Numbered from the stretch's first letter, positions 46,070-57,329 are shown. The stretch: 64,000 nt of DNA from Astragalus membranaceus (GCA_039519185.1 CM076846.1:124562182-124626181), one strand, 5' to 3'. Numbers and translations: made by a program. Notes: generated by a model not told the origin, from the letters alone.

Positions 46070-46306
46070 TGTCAATTAGTACACACGATATTGTTTACGC
46101 AGTTCGGCCAAAGTTTGCCTACGTCTGCAACTACAGAGTAGCTGTAGTTCCGTTTTATTGATTATGTCTCGATGCCCCTGAATACAAATACAAGAGAGTT
46201 TAAATAGCCTTCTCTAAGAAGACCTAACGGTCCTGGGCCAAAGCATGAGCATATAAATAAATCTACACAACGACTATTTACGGCTTTCTTATTTTCCTTA
46301 TTCACA
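46070..46306 (-). repeat. 5' LTR of the second copia element
   Basis: 237 bp, the same termini as the 3' LTR, with a handful of substitutions noted by eye (for example TTTATGC/TTTACGC). The target duplication ATATA follows. Confidence 0.95.
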
Positions 46307-46466
46307 ATATAAAGATATAATACTATTCAAAATGAAAACGGTAGTTACATAGTAGACAAAAAAGATAACCCATAACCTAAACAACTTACTTAATTCACTC
46401 ATAGTTTATTAAATAACTTAATTCTGCTTACACAATGCCCTCATCAAGAGTAGGTAGAGTAGTCTA

Positions 46467-48309
46467 TCTAATATCTATTTATACTAATACATTACCTATG
46501 AACTACCATTATTAGCCTCCTTCACTAATTGCCACCTATCCTTTCTAATACAACAACAAAGGATATTAATGTCATTTCTCATCTTTACTTTTCACTTTTC
46601 TCTTACACTCTCTTTCTTCCTTTTTTCTCTTTCTTCTTACACTCTCTTTCCTCATTTTCACTTTTCTTTTACACTCTCTTTCTTTTTTTTTTTTTTTACT
46701 TTACGTTTCCCATAAATAATTATTCTTTTTCTCTTATCACTTCACTTTAATTCTTTTAACTAAATTTCTAAATTTATACAAACACTACTTTAATTAAAAA
46801 ACTAAATTTCTAAATTTATACAAACACTACTTTAATTAAAAAATTTGAAGACTACTACTATAAACCTACTATCTAAAAAATAAGAAGACTTAATGACTAT
46901 TTAAATTAGTATTTAATATTTAAAACAAATATCTCTTATTGATAATCTAATATCTAACTTTTATTATCTACTATAATCTACTAATCAACTAAAATAATCA
47001 ATTGAAACTACGAGATAACTGCACTGATCAATAAAAAACACGGGATAACTGTAGTGATATATAAAAAAAAGACGGGATTAATATTTACCATTGATATTTA
47101 TAATTTTTTTTGACAATTTATAATTAATATTTACCATTGATAATTATAATTTTGGAAAACTACTATAAAACTACTATCTAAAAAAACACGTGATAACTGC
47201 AGTAATCTACTTTAATCTACTATAATCTACTAATCAACTCAAATAATCAATTGAAACTATGAGATAACTGCAATGATATATAAAAACACACGGGATAACT
47301 ACACAAATATATAAAAAGACAAATGATTAATATTTGTCATTGATAATTAAATTTTTGGAAGACTACTATAAACCTATTATCTAAAAAACAATAATATTTA
47401 ATGACTATTTAAACTACTGATTAATATTTAAAATAAATATTTCTTATTGATAATCTACTATCTCTCTTTTACTATTTACTATAATTTATTAATCAACTAA
47501 AATAATTAATTGAAACTATTAGATAACTGCACTGATATATAAAAAAACACGAGATTAATATTTGTCATTGATAATTAAATTTTTTGAAACCTATTGATAA
47601 TCTACCATCTAACAAATTTACTATCTACTATAATCTACTATCAACTAAAATAATCAATTGAAACTACTAGATAATTGCACAGATATATAAAAAACACGGG
47701 GATAACTGCAGTGGTATATAAAAAAACACGGAATTAATATTTGCCATTGATAATTATAGTTTTTGAAAACTACTATCTAAAAAAACAAGAAGGCTTAATG
47801 ACTATTTAAACTGATTAATATTTAAAACACACGCGACAAATATTTGTCACTAATACCTAAAAAAGGACAAATAATTGTTACTGATATATAAAAAAAACAC
47901 GGGATAAATATTTGTTATTGATAATCTACTATCTATCTTTCCCTATCTACAATAATCTACTAATCAACTCAAATAATCAATTGAAACTATGAGATAACTG
48001 CACTGATACATAAAAAAACACTGGACAACTGCACTGATATATAAAAAAATACGGGGATAATTGCAATGATATATATAAAAACACGGGATAGTTGCACTGA
48101 TATATAAAAAAACATGGGATAACAACACTGATATATAAAAAAACACTGCACTGATATATAAAAACACACGGGATAAATGCACATATTGTTTTTAAATGAT
48201 ACTTTTACATTTTTAGTTTTAATATTTATCAATTTTTTATTTGAAACTCCTTTTTTATCTACTTTAAATTTTTCTTTGTTTTCACGGGGTAATGTTCAGA
48301 CTATTTAAA
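46467..48309 (+). repeat. Helitron body, copy 1
   Basis: 1843 bp ending GTTCAGACTATTTAAA, without the 3' hairpin/CTAG tail. It contains a CT-rich stretch at 46580-46700. Confidence 0.92.
47985..48180. repeat. ~32-bp minisatellite in Helitron copy 1
   Basis: Six or so units of GATAACTGCACTGATATATA plus AAAAAACACGG. Counterparts lie at 49831-50025 in copy 2. The same unit appears singly elsewhere in the body. Confidence 0.9.
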
Positions 48310-50155
48310 TCTAATATCTATTTATACTAATACACTACCTATGAACTACCATTATTAGCCTCCTTCACTAATTGCCACCTATGCTTTCTAATACAACAAC
48401 AAAGGATATTAATATCATTTCTCATCTTTACTTTTCACTTTTCTCTTACACTCTCTTTCTTCCTTTTTTCTCTTTCTTCTTACACTCTCTTTCCTCATTT
48501 TCACTTTTCTTTTACACTCTCTTTCTTCTTTTTTTTTCTTTTTACTTTACTTTTCCCATAAATAATTATTCTTTTTCTCTTATCACTTCACTTTAATTCT
48601 TTTAACTAAATTTCTAAATTTATACAAACACTACTTTAATTAAAAAACTAAATTTCTAAATTTATACAAACACTACTTTAATTAAAAAATTTGAAGACTA
48701 CTACTATAAACCTACTATCTAAAAAATAAGAAGACTTAATGACTATTTAAATTAGTATTTAATATTTAAAACAAATATCTCTTATTGATAATCTAATATC
48801 TAACTTTTATTATCTACTATAATCTACTAATCAACTAAAATAATCAATTGAAACTACGAGATAACTGCACTGATCAATAAAAAACACGGGATAACTGTAG
48901 TGATATATAAAAAAAAGACGGGATTAATATTTACCATTGATATTTATAATTTTTTTTGACAATTTATAATTAATATTTACCATTGATAATTATAATTTTG
49001 GAAAACTACTATAAAACTACTATCTAAAAAAACACGTGATAACTGCAGTAATCTACTTTAATCTACTATAATCTACTAATCAACTCAAATAATCAATTGA
49101 AACTATGAGATAACTGCAATGATATATAAAAACACACGGGATAACTACACAAATATATAAAAAGACAAATGATTAATATTTGTCATTGATAATTAAATTT
49201 TTGGAAGACTACTATAAACCTATTATCTAAAAAACAATAATATTTAATGACTATTTAAACTACTGATTAATATTTAAAATAAATATTTCTTATTGATAAT
49301 CTACTATCTCTCTTTTACTATTTACTATAATTTATTAATCAACTAAAATAATTAATTGAAACTATTAGATAACTGCACTGATATATAAAAAAACACGAGA
49401 TTAATATTTGTCATTGATAATTAAATTTTTTGAAACCTATTGATAATCTACCATCTAACAAATTTACTATCTACTATAATCTACTATCAACTAAAATAAT
49501 CAATTGAAACTACTAGATAATTGCACAGATATATAAAAAACACGGGGATAACTGCAGTGGTATATAAAAAAACACGGAATTAATATTTGCCATTGATAAT
49601 TATAGTTTTTGAAAACTACTATCTAAAAAAACAAGAAGGCTTAATGACTATTTAAACTGATTAATATTTAAAACACACGCGACAAATATTTGTCACTAAT
49701 ACCTAAAAAATGACAAATAATTGTTACTGATATATAAAAAAAACACGGGATAAATATTTGTTATTGATAATCTACTATCTATCTTTCCCTATCTACAATA
49801 ATCTACTGATCAGGTCAAATAATCAATTGAAACTATGAGATAACTGCACTGATACATAAAAAAACACTGGACAACTGCACTGATATATAAAAAAATACGG
49901 GGATAATTGCAATGATATATATAAAAACACTGGATAGTTGCACTGATATATAAAAAAACACGGGATAACAACACTGATATATAAAAAAACACTGCACTGA
50001 TATATAAAAACACACGGGATAAATGCACATATTGTTTTTAAATGATACTTTTACATTTTTAGTTTTAATATTTATCAATTTTTTATTTGAAACTCATTTT
50101 TTATCTACTTTAAATTTTTCTTTATTTTCACGGGGTAATGTTCAGACTATTTAAA
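48310..50155 (+). repeat. Helitron body, copy 2
   Basis: 1846 bp, differing from copy 1 at only a few sites, such as ATCCTTTC/ATGCTTTC near the start. It joins the only 3' tail (50156-50305). Confidence 0.92.
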
Positions 50156-51208
50156 TACTGTGTAAATTCATTTCTAAAAAGAACACGACAGCACCTGTCC
50201 GTATGCAAGTCATCATCTATATTTTACAATTGATTTTAGATTAATGAGATTTCAAACTAACGTTTCTATTTGAGGTAATCGTATGATGCACGGGTATAGT
50301 ACTAGTTGATAGAAAAACATCATCCTCTTCCACTTAAACAAAAAAACCTTTGTAAATCCTCTTGGTATATTTATTTGGCACAACCCACTAGCTAATTTTA
50401 CAAGACCCTCTCCTATTCTTCATAACATTGCTACAATGAAGCAACCATCAAACAAATGGAGACCATTAACTACAAACTGCTGCATAACTGAAAACCAAAC
50501 TATTTTTAGCAATTCCAGTAGTAGTAGCTGCAAGCCCTCAAGTAGCAGAGATATTTCCAAGGATATTGTTCCAATGCCTTCATTTCATTGGTTGTTTTTC
50601 TCTGATTTGAATCATTCCTCTTCTATTAGATCCAATGAAGATGTAATTACAAAGTCTTTTGGCTCTAATTACTTGTATGATTTTCAGCTGAGTGAGCTGC
50701 GTGCTGTTACACAGAATTTTTCTGGCAATTTCTTGCTGGGTAAAGGTGGGTTTGGATCAGTTTATAAGGATTATTTAGATGGTAATTTATTGAGGTGTGG
50801 TGTGAAACCTCAACCTGTTGCTGTTCTCAACATTGAAGGCTTACAAGGAAACCAAGAGTGTAAGAATTTATATATTGCTTAATTAGCATTTTCAATTTTG
50901 TATACATTCTATGAATTTAATTTAATTTGACTAAAGTTGGTGTTTTTTGGCAATACCTTAAGTTGATTGGTTGTTTATCCATAAAAATCAAATTACATTG
51001 AGGGTGAAACTAATTAAGTTAATTTTATAAGAAAAAAATTGAAAAATTATAGGCAAAATTGTGTTTGGGATCCTTTAAGTTAATTTAAAATTCCAGATTG
51101 GTCTTTTAAGTTTTTTTTTCTCATTCAAGTATTTTATGTTTTCGTTTATGTTTCAAGTTGGTCTTCCATGTTTCAAATTTGTCCTTTTTGCCGTTTTTGT
51201 TTCAAATT

Positions 51209-51473
51209 CACTACAAAAAAATTGCTCATTAGCGAGAGATTTTTTCCTCGCTAAATGCCCCAAATCCGTCGTTAATGCCCATTAGCGAGGGAATCAGTCT
51301 CTCGCTAAATTGCTCCTCGCTAATGGGATTAGCGAGGGAAATTTGAATCCCTCGCTAATTAGCGAGGGAATATTCCGTCGCTAATTCCCTTGCTAATTAG
51401 CGAGGGATTCAAATTTCCCCCGCTAATTTTTTTAAACCTACTTTTCTTATATAGTTGTTGTTATTATTATTAA

Positions 51474-51522
<49 letters not shown>

Positions 51523-52070
51523 GTTGTTGTTGTTGTTGTTGTTGTTATCCAGAGAGAGAGAGGAGTGAGAGTGGTGGTGGTGGTGGTGGTGGCGTGGTGG
51601 GTATTAGGGTAGAGGGAGAAGGAGAAGAGTAATGGAGAAAGAGAGAGCGAGAGAGAGGGTGAGGATGAGAGGAGGTGGTGGTGGTGTGGTGGTGGTGGTG
51701 GAAGTTATGGGAATGTGGGAGAGAAGAAGAGAGAAGAGTGAAGAGTGTGAGGAGAGTAGGAGAGAAGAGTGTGTGAGAGGATAAATAAGCTGAAAACATA
51801 AAAAATTAGCAAGGGAATTAGCGAGGGACTGACAATTCCGTCGCTAATCACCTGCACGGAGCCCTATGATCTGAAAACTGTCAGAAATTAGCGAGGGAAT
51901 TAGCGAGAGACTGACAATTCCGTCGCTAATTACCTGCACGGAGCCCTATGATTTGAAAACTGTCAGAAATTAGCGAGGGACTGGCAATTCCGTCTAATCA
52001 CCTGCACGGAGCCCTACGATCTGAAAACTGTCAGAAATTAGCGAGGAAATTAGCGAGGGAATCACCAGGA
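51209..52070. mobile_element. CACTA-like element remnant in kinase intron 1
   Basis: The left end CACTACAAAAAAATTGCTCA is followed by many TTAGCGAGGGA / TCCCTCGCTAA repeats in both orientations. The right side has the same repeats in an ~85-bp tandem unit, three copies at 51805-52040, including CACCTGCACGGAGCCCTA. No matching right terminus is seen, so that end is deleted. No transposase is present. Confidence 0.75.
51455..51546. repeat. (ATT)n and (GTT)n microsatellites in the CACTA remnant
   Basis: About 20 ATT units followed by about eight GTT units, then a GGT/GA-rich tract to about 51780. Confidence 0.95.
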
Positions 52071-53004
52071 CTACTGGCAATTCTATAAGTTATTTGCTGA
52101 GCCAACATCTAATTGGATATATATGACTTGGGTGATAGGCAGAAGTGATATTTCTTGGGCAGTTTAAACACCAAAATTTGGTGAAGTTAATTGGGTATTG
52201 TTGTGAAGATGAAGAACGGTTACTTGTCTATGAATTCGTGCCAAGGGGAAGCTTAGAGAATCACTTGTTCAGAAGTATTCACTATTATAATCCCAGTTCA
52301 TTTTGAATTTTTGATTTATAAAATAAGCCTTATTATTAGGTACGTCCATATTTTAATATTGCAGGAACAACAGCACTGCCTTGGACAACAAGATTAAAAA
52401 TTACAATAGGTGCAGCTAAAGGCCTTGCCTTCTTGCATGGAGCTGAGAATCCAATCATCTTCAGAGACTTGGAGACTTCCAATATCTTACTTGATTCAAT
52501 ACGTATTATAAAACATGTTTTTTTATCTATAAGGACTAGCACAACTCATTGTTAGAATGAATATTTAATCAAACCGAGGATTTTCACTTTGCATGTGAGT
52601 TTACGGATGGTACTTGTTATTCTATTTGCAGACGAAAAAAATTATGAATGAGTTAGTTAAAAAGATAAATTAACATTTAGCATTTTTACAAAGGCAACTA
52701 AAGTCCATTATGTGTCATATGGTTGTTGTCAAAATAGGATTTTACAGCCAAACTATCAGATTTTGGACTTGCAAAAATGGGGCCAGAGGGATCAAAATCA
52801 CATGTTACAACTAGAGTTATGGGCACTTTTGGATATGCAGCACCAGAATACATCTCCACAGGTATTTTATTGTTCAAATAGATTGTTTTATGACCCTTTT
52901 TGGATCCTGTTACCATCAGTTGGCAGTTGGCAACATCATACACCTATGTATGATGCACAATGAATCAGCATATGCTAATTCACTCCAAGGAGATAAGTTT
53001 CAGA

Positions 53005-53118
53005 AGGGTAGCTCACACGGTTGAGTGAAAGGGATATTGTTGGTGGAAACGTAGGCGTACGGGGTTCCAACCCTTTTAACAACTAACACACGAATTACTA
53101 ATCACTTTGCCTATCAAA
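53005..53118 (+). mobile_element. tRNA-derived SINE inside kinase intron 4
   Basis: GGGTAGCTCACACGGTTGAG (box A-like) and GGGGTTCCAACCC (box B-like) are followed by GCCTATCAAAAAA. It belongs to the same group as the copies at 54968-55102 and 55127-55258. Confidence 0.65.
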
Positions 53119-53145
53119 AAATACTTCAAGAAAAATCAGTGTGGA

Positions 53146-53300
53146 GTAATTCTTTTTTGGTGTAAACTGGGCATACTCTGCAGAGACTAATCCCTCGAAC
53201 CGGGTAGGACTACAATGGGAGGTAAAGCTCTCCCTCAAGAATTTTAACACTACTGCATTCTCAAGGCTGGAATAATTCAATAACCAGTGACACACAATGC
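53146..53300 (-). mobile_element. SINE fragment inside kinase intron 4
   Basis: The minus strand carries GGTTCGAGGGATTAGTCTCT and GCCCAGTTTACACCAAAAAA, the 3' body of the SINE family at 12653-12844. Confidence 0.6.
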
Positions 53301-54017
53301 TCATTCCTTTTTTTTCTTTTCTAATCCACGATAATTAGGCTCTTTAACCCAATAGCACCCCAAAATATTCTCATTGATTAGGTTTTTTTGAATTTGTTAT
53401 GAGACTAATTTCTGAGTCGACGGCGAGATGTCTGACTTTTTCAGAGTTTAGCTGCCTCCCAACTTGACGACTCCAAGAATAAAATTCGAGTTTTTTTCTT
53501 GGGAAATAGTCATGTTACTGAGTTCAATGTTCAATTTCTAAATGTACTAACTACACGAATGGTTGACAGGGCATTTGACAACAAAAAGTGATGTGTATAG
53601 CTTCGGTGTGATCCTACTAGAACAACTTACAGGAAGGAGAGAGCATTAGACAAAAAAAGACCAAAAAATGAGCAAAACCTTGTCAATTGGTCAAGACCTC
53701 CTTACTTAAATAGTAGCAAGAGGTTACGGTGCATTATGGATTCAAGGCTTGGAGGCCAATATTCTGTAAAAGGTGCAAAGGAGATGGCCTTTTTGGCATT
53801 GCAATGTATAAGTTTGAATCCTAAAGATAGGCCAAAAATGCCAACAATAGTTAAAACTCTTGAAAGGTTGGAACATTTTAAGGACATGGCAGTTACACGT
53901 GGACGGACATTGGCCAGCATCACCACAATGTCCTACAAATAGACCGTCTGTCTAATAAGGTGAAAATTGATCTTAGAGTAGGTGCAAACTCTAGGAATCT
54001 CTCAATTATAGTTTCAA

Positions 54018-54301
54018 GGCTTAAATATGTTTTCGGCCGCCGTAAATATAGGGTGTTTTGGTTTAAGCCCCTACAAATTTTTTTTTTTGTTAAAAACCCT
54101 TGCAAAATGACATATTTTGTTATAAGCCCTTCTATGACTAAAATGTTAGCCATAACATGGAATGCTATGATTGCTGGATATGTTGAGAATGGCTTATAAC
54201 AAAATATTTCATTTTGTAAGGGTTTTTAACAAAAAAATTTTTTTGCAGGGACTTAAACCAAAACACCCTATATTTACAGTGGCCTAAAACATATTTAAGC
54301 C
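54018..54301. mobile_element. MULE MITE carrying a PPR-like gene fragment
   Basis: The terminal inverted repeats begin GGCTTAAATATGTTTT and match for about 115 bp on each side. A perfect 9-bp target duplication, TAGTTTCAA, lies at 54009-54017 and 54302-54310. A 9-bp duplication plus long inverted repeats define Mutator-like elements. The ~55-bp centre (54140-54195) is not part of the inverted repeat. Confidence 0.93.
54143..54199 (+). pseudogene. PPR-motif fragment captured in the MULE MITE
   Basis: The core encodes ITWNAMIAGYVENG, which matches the S/L-type pentatricopeptide signature (WNAMIAGYxxNG) of plant organellar RNA-binding proteins. At 14 residues it is well under one 35-residue repeat, so it has no PPR function by itself. 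Confidence 0.75.
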
Positions 54302-54310
54302 TAGTTTCAA

Positions 54311-54967
54311 ATAGGAAAAGTTGATTTTACTAATTAAAAGGGAATGCTTTTGTAGTGTAAGTATTTTTTCTTGTGTGGTAACAAAAAGAGTACTGGTCAC
54401 CCTATATATAAATGTGTGTATAAACAGTATACTTTGGTATGGATAAACTTTGCATAACTTGTGATTTGATCTGAAATTCCAATGTGAAAGGACAGTGAGA
54501 TCTTGAATAATGAGGACCAATATTGGAAATAGTGTTAATATTTTTAATACCCGTCTAGTCGGTCTTAATAAGGTTGGACCTTGTGTTGGATCCTAGTTGG
54601 GTTTGTCCTATATTGGGATAGTCTTCAAGCCTTGCTATCACAATTTAGGGTGGCAAGGCGGGTTAGACCGCTTTGTCCCAACCAGGGTCGGCTATAGACC
54701 AGTGCAAGTTGGGCTACTGCACAGGGCCTCAGCCAAATATCACTTTTTAGGGTCCAAAAAAACTAGTATAGATTGGCTTTTCGTGGTTTTAAAAAGTTTG
54801 AGGTTTTTGTGGTTCATTTGATAAAAGTATAATTTGGGGCCCAATTTTTAAGATTTAAACAGGACCTCCAAATTGTTTGAGACGGCTCTGGTCCCATGTA
54901 TCCTACCCGCAATAAGTTGGCTATCTTGTGCAGTCCCGTATTGAGAAAACAGATTATTCTGGGGTGG
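54311..54967. other. Intergenic sequence with a possible hAT-like MITE
   Basis: From about 54683 (AGGGTCGGCTATAG) to 54892 (GAGACGGCTCTGG) the ends are loosely inverted, and GGGCCTCAG / AGGACCTCC lie inside, as in some non-autonomous hAT elements. No target duplication was found. Nothing else is recognised. Confidence 0.35.
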
Positions 54968-55102
54968 CCCTAGAGCTTTCAAACTAGGTCGTCCGGGATA
55001 TCGAATGAGTGCACCAAAGGAGTGCAAGAAGGAGGTCCCGGGTTCAAACCCTGGAAACTAACATTTCCCCCACCCCCACTAACATTGTCTATCAAAAAAA
55101 AA
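54968..55102 (+). mobile_element. tRNA-derived SINE (left of a pair)
   Basis: A decayed tRNA head, AAGGAGGTCCCGGGTTCAAA (box B GGTTCAAACCC) and a tail ATTGTCTATCAAAAAAAAA. The body matches the next copy at 55127-55258. Confidence 0.82.
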
Positions 55103-55126
55103 TCATGTACGCAAATTGCAATCTCA

Positions 55127-55258
55127 AGTAGGTAGCTCAGTTGGCGAGCTAAGGGATACCGAAGGAGTGCACTAAATGAGTGCAAGAAGGAGGTCCCGGG
55201 TTCAACTCCCGGAAACTAATATTCCCTCACCCCACAAACATTGCTTATCAAAAAAAAA
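55127..55258 (+). mobile_element. tRNA-derived SINE with target duplication (right of a pair)
   Basis: GTAGGTAGCTCAGTTGGCGA (box A), GGTCCCGGGTTCAACTCCCG (box B) and a tail TGCTTATCAAAAAAAAA. ATGTACGCAAATTGCAATC on the left and ATGTACGCAAATTTGCAAATC on the right form an approximate 19-20 bp target duplication. Confidence 0.88.
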
Positions 55259-55544
55259 ATGTACGCAAATTTGCAAATCAACCAAACAAGTTGTTGACAA
55301 AAAAAAACTAAAAGAGACCCTCTAGTTCAAAATTCACTTGGTTTCTTATGAAAGCTGATCACTTGACTTTTTTTTACTAGCCTCATTACCCGTGCGATGC
55401 ACGGGGAGCGCTAGTGATAACGAATGTAAATACACTAAATTGATATTTGTTAAAATTAAACTCGGTATAATTGGAAATCGAATAGAGAGTTAAAGAAATT
55501 AGCCCTACTATCTGTGTGATGCACAGGGTTAGCTAAATCTGGTT

Positions 55545-56745
55545 TGTGTAAAACAACCAAAATAAAGGTCATAAAAGAAGTAGGATCGATATGAGTGCTC
55601 ACGAAAGAAGCAAAAGGGGGTGGACGCGAGTACCCGCAAAAAATAAATATAAGAATAAATATAATAAAATTAGTATAAAAATAAAGTAATTTTTTAAAAT
55701 GGTGAGTTGCACTTTAGATAAATTAATTTTTGAATCGTTAAAACTTTTCCAAACACTATAATAATTCAAAACACTTTGTTTAGCATCGCATTTTACGTAT
55801 TTTGTAACGAAATTAATTTTTTTCACCATACCGCGTTTTTTTTTTACAAAACCAAACCGTGTTATTGAGAAACAAAATTTACGTATTTTCACATTTTTCA
55901 AAAAAAATTCCGGACTCTAAAGTAGCTCAAAATATATTGCTTAGCATAAAAAAAATTCCCACCAAACCGGTTATTGAGGAACGAACTTCACGTATTTGAA
56001 CATCTAAATTTTTTCCCGAAATCTAAGTTACTTCACAACACACTCCATAGCATTACACTTTATTGAACTTCAATAGACAGAACAAAAGAAACCAAATTTT
56101 GTCATCTTCTATATATTCATTAAATATTATTTACAGTCAAATACTAAAATGCGGGACTAAAATAAAAACATAAACACCAATTTAAGTATTTTTTAAAACC
56201 CGTTGGTATGAAATGACCAAAATTAACTTTTTAAAGATTATAGAAAGTATGGTTCTAAAAAATATAAAGAGAAGACAAATATCCCACAGAAAAAAGAAGT
56301 ATAAAGATAAATTGATTTTTTAATGTGGTCTCAATTAGATTTTTAAACGGATTATAAAAGAGAAGCCATAAATTTGATAATACTTGCCATCTCTTATATA
56401 TTCATTAAGTACTATTTACAATCAAATACTAAAAGCGAGACTAAAATAAAAATATATACTCCAATTTAAGTATGCTTCTAATACTTGTTGGTGCGAAATA
56501 ACCACAATAAAGATCATAAAAGAAGAGGGATCAATTAAAGAAACGGCGCGAGTACTCGCAAAAAATAAGTATAAGAAGAAATATAAGGAAAAGAAGTATA
56601 AAAAAAATTAATTTTTTAGAGTGGTGAGTTGTACTTTACATAAATTAATTTTTGAACCATTAAATTTTTTTCGAACACTATAATAATTCAAAACATATTG
56701 TTTAGCATCGCATTTTATGTATTTTGTTACGAATTTTTTTTCCCA
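55545..56745. repeat. Long direct duplication with ~920-945 bp offset
   Basis: The segment AATAAAGGTCATAAAAGAAG...CGCAAAAAATAA...TTAGCATCGCATTTTA (55560-55800) recurs at 56506-56720. A shorter repeat of ATATATTCATTAA...CAAATACTAAAA (near 56110 and 56398) lies between them. Confidence 0.82.
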
Positions 56746-57262
56746 CCAAGTCGTGTTATTGAGGAAACAAACTTCACGTATTTTAACATCTAAAAAAAAT
56801 TTCGGACTCTAAAGTACCTTAAAACATACGGTTTAGCATTGCGTTTACTTCACAGCACACGGCTTCGCATCGCACTTTATGCATTTTGTCACGGAATTAA
56901 ATTTTTTTCCCACAAATCCGGTTATTGAGGAACGAACTTCGTGTATTTGAACATCTAAAATTTTCTTCAGACTCTAAAGTACCTCAAAACACACTACTTA
57001 GCATTGCAATTTACGTATTTATCACAAAAATAATTTTTTTTCATCAAATCGTTTATTGAAGAACAAAGTTCACGTATTTGAACATCTAAGTTTTTTTCGA
57101 ACTATAAAGTTCCTCAAAACCTATTGTTTAGCAGCGTACTTTACGTATTTTATCACGAAATTAAATTTTTTCCACTAAACTGATTATTGAGAAACGAACT
57201 TCACGTATTTGAACATCTAAAAGTTTTTCCAAACTCTAAAGTACTAAAAATACACTACATAA
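55700..57262. repeat. ~130-bp repeats related to the array at 26585-27290
   Basis: The consensus words TTATTGAGGAACGAACTTCA, CGTATTTGAACATCTAA, CTCTAAAGTACCTCAAAACA and GCATCGCACTTTA recur in the same order as in the first array. The clearest units lie at 56740-57260, with a period of about 125-130 bp. Confidence 0.85.
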
Positions 57263-57329
57263 AATATTTAAAAAAAAGGAAAATCAAAATTGCTTAAAGT
57301 AAAAAAAAAGGGAAAACTAAGGTTCCCCG

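Larger units (their letters stand above)
33082..46306 (-). mobile_element. Second Ty1/copia retrotransposon, split by an Ogre-like element
   Basis: LTRs of 237 bp (33082-33318 and 46070-46306) flank a minus-strand gag-pol. The target duplication ATATA lies at 33077-33081 and 46307-46311. A polypurine tract abuts the 3' LTR (complement of TCCCCCCTC at 33319-33327), and a TGGTATCAG primer site abuts the 5' LTR. An 8088-bp element at 34485-42572 splits RT. Removing it and one CATAT restores the RT frame exactly. Apart from that and one gag-pol frameshift, the element looks intact, about 5.1 kb. Confidence 0.96.
46467..50305 (+). mobile_element. Non-autonomous Helitron with a tandemly duplicated body
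   Basis: The 5' end TCTAATATCTATTTATACTA is preceded by A (46466). The 3' end TAGTACTAG stops at 50305 and is followed by T, so insertion was between A and T. A decayed hairpin (CGT-ATGATGC-ACG) lies upstream of the CTAG. The body (46467-48309, 1843 bp) is followed at once by a second near-identical copy (48310-50155, 1846 bp) that starts with the same TCTAATATC, then a single 150-bp 3' tail. No Rep/helicase is present. Confidence 0.8.
50436..53942 (+). pseudogene. RLCK-VII (PBS1/PBL-like) receptor-like cytoplasmic kinase, decayed
   Basis: Five exons: 50436-50860, 52140-52285, 52365-52500, 52738-52861 and 53570-53942. Visible motifs are the glycine loop LGKGGFGSVYK, CCEDEERLLVYEF, the catalytic loop FRDLETSN, DFGLAK, the APEYISTG activation segment and KSDVYSFGVILLE. 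Two key lysines are lost: VAVK-V is reduced to VAVLNIEG, and HRDxK reads RDLE. A 2-base insertion after LTGRR (near 53641) shifts the last exon. Intron 1 holds a CACTA remnant. Family members relay immune receptor signals at the plasma membrane; this copy cannot act as a normal kinase. Confidence 0.9.
55377..57262 (-). mobile_element. Two abutting Helitron-like 3' ends and their repeat-rich interior
   Basis: The minus strand has a perfect hairpin CCCGTGC-ATC-GCACGGG, then TAATGAGG and CTAG (55377-55380) followed by T. A second hairpin, CTGTGCATCACACAG, then ATAGTAGGG and CTAA (55499-55502), is also followed by T. Both fit the Helitron 3' signature, 122 bp apart. No 5' end or helicase was found. 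The right limit is set at the end of the repeats. Confidence 0.5.

Noticed and set aside
47964..50078. Repetitive FYISVQLSRVF-type frames in two copies
   Set aside because: They arise from the 32-bp minisatellite of the Helitron body.
54990..55215. Possible tRNA genes from box A/B motifs
   Set aside because: The arms do not fold as a complete tRNA, and A tails and duplicated flanks show SINEs.
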